DNA from: Candidatus Omnitrophota bacterium
Lineage (GTDB): Bacteria; CAIJMQ01
Assembly (NCBI GenBank): GCA_018812925.1
Contig: JAHJCU010000004.1
Span: forward strand, 248,001 to 312,000
Direction: 5' to 3'
DNA length: 64,000 bases
The notes beneath the pieces are model-generated. The model made no database searches, had not been told where the DNA came from, and worked only from the letters and a program-made list of their open reading frames with translations. This document shows, one piece after another, positions 59,107 through 64,000 of the stretch. The first letter of the stretch is position 1. Each line of letters opens with the position of its first letter. Position numbers and translations under genes: made by a program.

Positions 59107-61071
59107 ATGTCTGAATATATCCTTCAATCTTCTAAAAGATTCACGGCAAGCGGAGATTATCTTAAAGACTTAAACCCGCAACAGCTCCAAGCAGTTACCG
59201 CCGAAGATGGCCCATGCATGGTAATTGCAGGCGCGGGTAGCGGCAAAACAAGAGTCGTTACTTGCAGAGTCGCCTATCTTATGGAAAAAGGCATCCCCGC
59301 GGAAAATATTCTTCTTGTCACCTTTACGCAAAAAGCCGCAAAAGAAATGTTGCAACGCGCTTCAGGCTTAATCAGTAACGATATTTCCAAATTATGGGGA
59401 GGTACTTTCCACCATATAAGCAATTTAATTTTGAGAAAACACGCTTCCAAAATAGGATTCAAATCCGATTATACAATTTTGGATAACGCAGATTCTCAAG
59501 ACCTCATAAATATATGTAGACAGGAAACAACCCCAAAACAAACCGGCAAATTATTCCCCAAGGCCAGAGTACTTCAAGATATTCTGGGTCTTTCAATAAA
59601 TACTCGGGAACATATAAAATTAGTAATAGACAAAAAATATCCCCATCTGGATGAATTTACTCAAGACATTCAAAGAGTTTTCTCGAAATACGAGAAAAAG
59701 AAAAAAAATATAAACGCGCTTGATTTTGACGACTTACTTGATAAATTCCTTATTCTTTTGAGCGAAAACGAAAACATAAGAGAATTTTATTCTAACTCTT
59801 TTAGATATATTCTTGTAGATGAATATCAGGATACAAATCTTCTGCAATCCGAAATTCTTGATATCTTGGCTTCACGTTGGCGCAATTTGATGGTTGTGGG
59901 AGACGATTTTCAATCCATTTATTCTTTCAGGGGAGCAAGATACGATAACATCCTCGAATTTCCCCAAAAATATACCGATGCAAAAGTGTTCACGGTAGAT
60001 ATAAATTATCGTTCTACACCGCATATTTTAAATTTCGCAAATTGTGTAATTTCATCCGCCCGTCACAAATTTAAAAAAGGACTTATCCCACAAAGAAAAG
60101 AAGGGGTAAATCCAATCGTAGTCCCTACCATAGATGTTTACCAGCAAGCTTCTTTCATCGCGCAGAGAATATTTGAACTATACGAAGAAGGCATACGCTT
60201 ATCAGACATCGCCGTCCTTTACAGGGCACACTTTCACTCGATGGAACTTCAAATGGAACTTACAAAAAGAGGGATACCTTTCTGGACAAGGTCGGGTTTA
60301 AGATTTTTCGAACAGGCACACATAAAAGATATTCTTTCATACATGAGAATTATAGAAAATAAAAAAGACCAAATTCCCTGGATGCGATTACTAAAACACA
60401 TACCCAAAATCGGCGAAGTAACGGCAGATAAAATATACAATCAGATGGCCAATAGCTCACACCCGTTTGACCTAACCGCTGCAAAGATAGGAATATCCAA
60501 AATCGCGGAAGGCGAGCTCAACCGTTTAATCCAATTGCTGAAAAAACTCGACAACGAAAAAATGCACACGGAACCGTCTTCAATAATACAAACTATATTA
60601 AAAGACATTTATACCGCATATCTGGAAACAACTTATACCGATTGGAGTAGAAGATTGGAAGACATTCAACAACTTGCGCGATTTGCAAAAACATATTCAT
60701 CCTGCGCATCATTCGTGTCAGAACTGGCTTTAATGGGAGGGATAAGAGCCGAGGACATGTTCGAGTTAAAAGCCGAAGAAAAAGGTCTGATACTTTCGAC
60801 GGTTCATCAAGCAAAGGGTTTGGAGTGGAAAGTGGTTTTTATCATGTCGCTGGTAGAAGGATATTTCCCCTCTTATAAAGCGCAAAACGCAGAAGAAAGA
60901 GAAGAAGAAAAAAGGCTCTTTTATGTCGCTTTGACAAGAGCCAAAGACCAACTTTATCTTACCTATCCTGTCGTTTCCATGAGAAGCAATTCGCCTTGGT
61001 CTCAAAACAGTCCTTCTTCATTCTTAAGCGAAATAGACGAAGGAGCATATGAAGAATGGAGCCTGAAATAA
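59107..61071 (+). CDS. UvrD/PcrA/Rep-family DNA helicase
   Basis: A 654-residue superfamily 1A helicase. Motifs in order: Q-motif LNPQQLQAV, I GAGSGKT (about 42-48), Ia TFTQKAAKEM, II VDEYQDTN, III GDDFQSIYSFRGA, IV NYRST, V VHQAKGLEWKVVF and VI ALTRAKDQLYLTY. It is shorter than UvrD and PcrA because the C-terminal tail is missing. A repair or replication-restart role is expected. Its end overlaps the peptidase gene by 16 bp. Confidence 0.93.
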   Translation: MSEYILQSSKRFTASGDYLKDLNPQQLQAVTAEDGPCMVIAGAGSGKTRVVTCRVAYLMEKGIPAENILLVTFTQKAAKEMLQRASGLISNDISKLWGGTFHHISNLILRKHASKIGFKSDYTILDNADSQDLINICRQETTPKQTGKLFPKARVLQDILGLSINTREHIKLVIDKKYPHLDEFTQDIQRVFSKYEKKKKNINALDFDDLLDKFLILLSENENIREFYSNSFRYILVDEYQDTNLLQSEILDILASRWRNLMVVGDDFQSIYSFRGARYDNILEFPQKYTDAKVFTVDINYRSTPHILNFANCVISSARHKFKKGLIPQRKEGVNPIVVPTIDVYQQASFIAQRIFELYEEGIRLSDIAVLYRAHFHSMELQMELTKRGIPFWTRSGLRFFEQAHIKDILSYMRIIENKKDQIPWMRLLKHIPKIGEVTADKIYNQMANSSHPFDLTAAKIGISKIAEGELNRLIQLLKKLDNEKMHTEPSSIIQTILKDIYTAYLETTYTDWSRRLEDIQQLARFAKTYSSCASFVSELALMGGIRAEDMFELKAEEKGLILSTVHQAKGLEWKVVFIMSLVEGYFPSYKAQNAEEREEEKRLFYVALTRAKDQLYLTYPVVSMRSNSPWSQNSPSSFLSEIDEGAYEEWSLK

Positions 61072-62180
61072 AGCATCGCGAAAACATAAAAGATTTTGAT
61101 ATGCAAACAGACAAGCTTTCTTTTGCAATAAATAAGCATTTTGCAAACGTTAAATTTATATTCCGCAAAGGACAATTCCGTTTTGAATTTAGCCATTTAC
61201 TTAACGATTTCGACGCCGTCAGAAAAGATTTTGAGACGGAAAATGTGTATCCTTTTTTAAGAAAAGAAAAAGAAAAAAATATTTGCATATTGGCCAAAAT
61301 CCCGCAAATAAAACCCGTAAAAAACAACCTTCTTATCTTTCTTTTTTTTCTGACTTTTCTTACCACAACTATGGCGGGATACTATTTTTCTTACGGTTTG
61401 GTTGAAGCAGGATATCTGAAAAACATCTGGGTTGGAGCTTTATCTTTCTCCTTAGGGCTTCTGTTAGTTTTAGGAAGTCACGAATTAGGACACAAAATCA
61501 TATCAATCAAAAATAATGTTCCTGCTAATGGGCCATACTTCATACCTGTGCCTCCGTTTATTCTTCCTCTGGGGACATTGGGAGCGATTATAAAAATCCG
61601 TTCGCCTATGCCTGATAAAAATTCACAAATTCGCCTCGGTATAGCAGGTCCTATTACGGGAATTTTCTTCAGCATAATCGTGCTTGCTATAGGTCTTAAA
61701 CTTTCATTTATTGCAACACCTGCCTTATCAGGAGAAAGTATTCAATTTGGTGAATCAATACTTTTGAGATTTTTACAGAGTATAATATTAAAAGTTCCGG
61801 AAGGTTCAAGTCTTTACCTGCATCCGCTTGCTTTTGCGGGCTGGGTAGGACTATTCATAACTTTCTTAAATTTAATTCCCGTAGGACAACTTGACGGGGG
61901 ACATATAGCAAGAGCGATATTGGGAAGCAAAAATCATCAACGTCTGTCTTTATTTATATGCGGACTTATGTGCGCGGTGGGATTTTTAGGATTTAGAGGC
62001 TATTCTGTTTGGCCCGGATGGCTTATATGGGGACTACTCGGCTTGTTTCTTTCTCGCGGAGGCAACCCCGGCGCTATGAACGAACTATCGCCAATAGGCA
62101 AACAGGAAAAGATATTAGCTTTAATAGCACTTATTATCTTTATATTAACCTTCATGCCAAATCCGATAAAAATAGGATAG
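61056..62180 (+). CDS. Site-2-protease-like M50 membrane metallopeptidase
   Basis: A 374-residue protein. A cytosolic N-terminal domain of ~85 residues precedes about seven helices. The zinc site HELGH (about 146-150) is in VLGSHELGHKIIS, and the third ligand is in LIPVGQLDGGHIARA, as in the plant EGY/bacterial S2P-like branch. PPFILPLGTLGAIIKIRSP is the conserved loop. There is no PDZ domain, so it is not RseP. It is translated from within the end of the helicase gene. Confidence 0.9.
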   Translation: MEPEIKHRENIKDFDMQTDKLSFAINKHFANVKFIFRKGQFRFEFSHLLNDFDAVRKDFETENVYPFLRKEKEKNICILAKIPQIKPVKNNLLIFLFFLTFLTTTMAGYYFSYGLVEAGYLKNIWVGALSFSLGLLLVLGSHELGHKIISIKNNVPANGPYFIPVPPFILPLGTLGAIIKIRSPMPDKNSQIRLGIAGPITGIFFSIIVLAIGLKLSFIATPALSGESIQFGESILLRFLQSIILKVPEGSSLYLHPLAFAGWVGLFITFLNLIPVGQLDGGHIARAILGSKNHQRLSLFICGLMCAVGFLGFRGYSVWPGWLIWGLLGLFLSRGGNPGAMNELSPIGKQEKILALIALIIFILTFMPNPIKIG

Positions 62181-62189
62181 TAAAAATTA

Positions 62190-62570
62190 ATGTAAATATC
62201 AAAAATTAAAATGCAAAATGACAAATCAAACATTAAATAACCAAACACCAAGATACAATAAGCAATTTCCAATACCCAATTCCTAATTTCCAATTACCAA
62301 CTGTCATTGCGAGAAGCGTAGCGACGAAGCAATCTCATTTCTTTTTGTCACTCCTGTCTCTATTTTGTCATTCCCGTGAAAACGGGAATCTAAAAAAACA
62401 CCATCAGGAATTCATTCAATTTGTCATTCCCGTGAAAGTTTACCCGCCAATCTTTTAGGAGGGCGGGAATCCATTCAGTTGTCATTGCGAGCCCCGATTT
62501 ATCCTCCGAAGCCTTGGCGAAGGAGGAAGGGGCGTGGCAATCTCTATGGGAGAAGCCCTATATTCTACGT
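62190..62570. repeat. Cluster of dispersed intergenic repeats
   Basis: This fills most of the 545-bp gap. CAATTTCCAATACCC and TAATTTCCAATTACC words (62260-62300) are followed by GTCATTGCGAGAAGCGTAGCGACGAAG, GTCATTCCCGTGAAAACGGG (62368-62390), a second CATTCCCGTGAAAG followed by CCCGCCAATC and GGGCGGG, and GTCATTGCGAGCCCCG with the hairpin CCTCCGAAGCCTTGGCGAAGGAGG. No gene is seen; 62570-62725 is plain A+T-rich DNA. Confidence 0.65.
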
Positions 62571-62725
62571 GGTTCAGTAGTTGCCTCTCCTTTGTCAGAG
62601 GAATATAATACTATTAAAAGTAGAAATTCAATTACGCTAATGAAATTGCCGAAAAAAATTAAAAATAAGCAATAATCAAAATAGCCGAAGCGTTTATTAA
62701 GTGGAACAAATTGATTAAATAAACC

Positions 62726-63955
62726 ATGCAAAAACATAAACCTTTGATTGAAAAATTATTTGCGAAGAATTATCAGCTTATTGATGGGACTGATGATGTT
62801 TTTGAATTAGATTTGGCTTTATGGGAATATGAGGTTTTATCAAAAGAAGAATTAATAAACAGAAGTGCTTATTTAAAATTAGTTGATGGAATAGAAACTG
62901 CACATTTTAAAACTTGTAATCTTCAAAATCTTGAAGAAGTTCATAAAAACAGCTCATTCAGAACAAAAGTTTTCTTTTTAGATGGTAAATATTCTACCGG
63001 TTATGCGACACATAGTCTTTTCCCGTATCGTGGTAAATTTCACCCTCAATTAATTAGAGCTCTATTAAACATTCTTGAAATTAAGTCGGGCAATGTTGTT
63101 CTTGATCCGATGGCTGGAAGCGCAACAGTTTCGGTCGAAGCAAATTTACTTGGAATTGATTCAATTTCTGTAGATTTAAGTCCATTTTGCGGATTAATGG
63201 GTAGGGTAAAGACCTTTGCATTAGATTTAGATTTAAAAACGCTTCAATCGATTACCAATGCCCCAAAGGAATTATTGGAAAATTTAAAACAAGAAAAAGT
63301 ACCTGATTATTTTATAAACAACAAAGATGACAAAAAAAGAAGTTATTATGAAACAGTTTTATTGGCATTTTTAGATTCAATGGGTTTCGCAAGTCGAACC
63401 AGTTCTTCAATTGACAAACTTTTCCCGAGAGTATTAGAAAGATATATTTCGACAATAAAATATTTTCAAGAAGCAAGACAAGAACTAGGTTTAAAAATTG
63501 GAAAGAGTAAAATACTACAAGGCAGTGTTTTAAATCTGCCAATAGAGGACAATTCTGTTGACGTTATCATTACATCTCCACCTTATTCCTTTGCTATTGA
63601 TTACTTAAAAAACGACCAACCCCAACTTGAATATCTTGGATATGATCTTGAATCTTTAAGAGAAGGAATGATCGGATTGCAAGGACACGGTGTGGAAAAC
63701 AAATTAGAAATTTACTTTGATAAAATGAATATTGCGTTAAAAGAAATGCAGAGGGTTTCAAAGAAAAATGCACCTATAATTATAATTATCGGCACAAATA
63801 ATATTCAGACAAATGGAGTGATACTTGAAACGAAAGTTATTGAACTTGCCGAAAGGCAAAATTTAAAATTTGAACTTGAATTAATAAAACCAATAAAAGG
63901 GTTACAAAATACTATGAAAAACGAGTCGATATTATTTTTTACAAACCTAAAATAA
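62726..63955 (+). CDS. DNA methyltransferase (N4-cytosine/N6-adenine type)
   Basis: A 409-residue protein. The AdoMet motif LDPMAGSATVSVEANLLGID (about 128-147) comes before the catalytic TSPPY (about 286-290). The stretch ATHSLFPYRGKFHPQLIRAL before motif I is typical of a group of solitary or type II modification enzymes, and TSPPY favours N4-cytosine or N6-adenine methylation. There is no clear ribosome site. Its partner, if any, would be the frame starting at 63960. Confidence 0.85.
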   Translation: MQKHKPLIEKLFAKNYQLIDGTDDVFELDLALWEYEVLSKEELINRSAYLKLVDGIETAHFKTCNLQNLEEVHKNSSFRTKVFFLDGKYSTGYATHSLFPYRGKFHPQLIRALLNILEIKSGNVVLDPMAGSATVSVEANLLGIDSISVDLSPFCGLMGRVKTFALDLDLKTLQSITNAPKELLENLKQEKVPDYFINNKDDKKRSYYETVLLAFLDSMGFASRTSSSIDKLFPRVLERYISTIKYFQEARQELGLKIGKSKILQGSVLNLPIEDNSVDVIITSPPYSFAIDYLKNDQPQLEYLGYDLESLREGMIGLQGHGVENKLEIYFDKMNIALKEMQRVSKKNAPIIIIIGTNNIQTNGVILETKVIELAERQNLKFELELIKPIKGLQNTMKNESILFFTNLK

Positions 63956-63959
63956 GCCC

Positions 63960-64000
63960 ATGGAAAATAACAAACCAACAACCGAATTAAAATTTAAAAC
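63960..64000 (+). CDS. Start of a gene cut by the window edge
   Basis: ATG at 63960, four bases after the methyltransferase stop, opens a frame reading MENNKPTTELKFK to the edge. The tight spacing suggests a restriction endonuclease or other partner, but nothing can be identified from 13 codons. Confidence 0.4.
   Translation, partial: MENNKPTTELKFK

Overview
The window is a 64-kb piece of a low-GC bacterial chromosome. LolCD, SecDF, MreB and an FtsQ-FtsA-FtsZ division cluster point to a diderm rod or ovoid cell. I saw no rRNA, tRNA, CRISPR array, phage block or intact insertion sequence. The gene mix is a typical bacterial core plus an MC1-type chromatin protein, an archaeal-type phosphoglycerate mutase (ApgM), a UPF0280 protein, a DUF4954 protein and a 23S-IVP-type four-helix protein. 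Intergenic spaces are full of short low-complexity palindromes. Together this resembles uncultured candidate phyla of the Omnitrophota type, but that placement is inference and weak.

Layout. 0-6.4 kb: a partial unknown gene, a GGQ release-factor-like protein, a dGTPase-like HD hydrolase, then ftsH-folP-rhomboid. 6.4-20 kb: mreB, panD, ymdB, rny with a long structured leader, a polyprenyl-phosphate sugar-phosphate transferase, a nucleotide-sugar epimerase, a monocistronic MC1 gene with its own promoter and terminator, a TPR protein, lolDC, a nuclease-EVE fusion and lysS. 20-33.8 kb: an unknown protein, UPF0280, rpsU, apgM, a two-TM K+-channel/TrkA protein, two tandem DUF6263 genes, a CTP-dependent lipid kinase-like gene, and an operon phoA-DUF192-DUF4954-SIS.

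33.8-44.1 kb is the accessory part: small membrane and zinc-ribbon proteins, a serine hydrolase, a yeast-type cytosine deaminase, a DUF4143 ATPase and a DNA methyltransferase fused to a nuclease-like domain. All lie on the minus strand and are separated by related palindromic repeats. Next comes a plus-strand pair made of a solute-binding protein without a signal peptide and a GAF-GAF-GGDEF diguanylate cyclase. That pair is bracketed by a 39-bp near-identical direct repeat.

44.1-64 kb returns to core functions: cmk, mnmE, an IVP-like protein, plsC, the tgt-yajC-secD-secF operon, an ECF sigma factor with a membrane partner, the murB-ftsQ-ftsA-ftsZ-glyA division operon, a UvrD-like helicase, a site-2-protease-like membrane peptidase and a second DNA methyltransferase at the right edge.

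The most unusual items are the bacterial MC1 gene, the cytosolic solute-binding protein/diguanylate cyclase cassette, an FtsZ whose catalytic T7 loop has lost one of its two aspartates, the nuclease-EVE fusion, a ~215-nt structured RNA in front of rny, and several families of interspersed palindromic elements that nest in each other and supply the ends of coding sequences.
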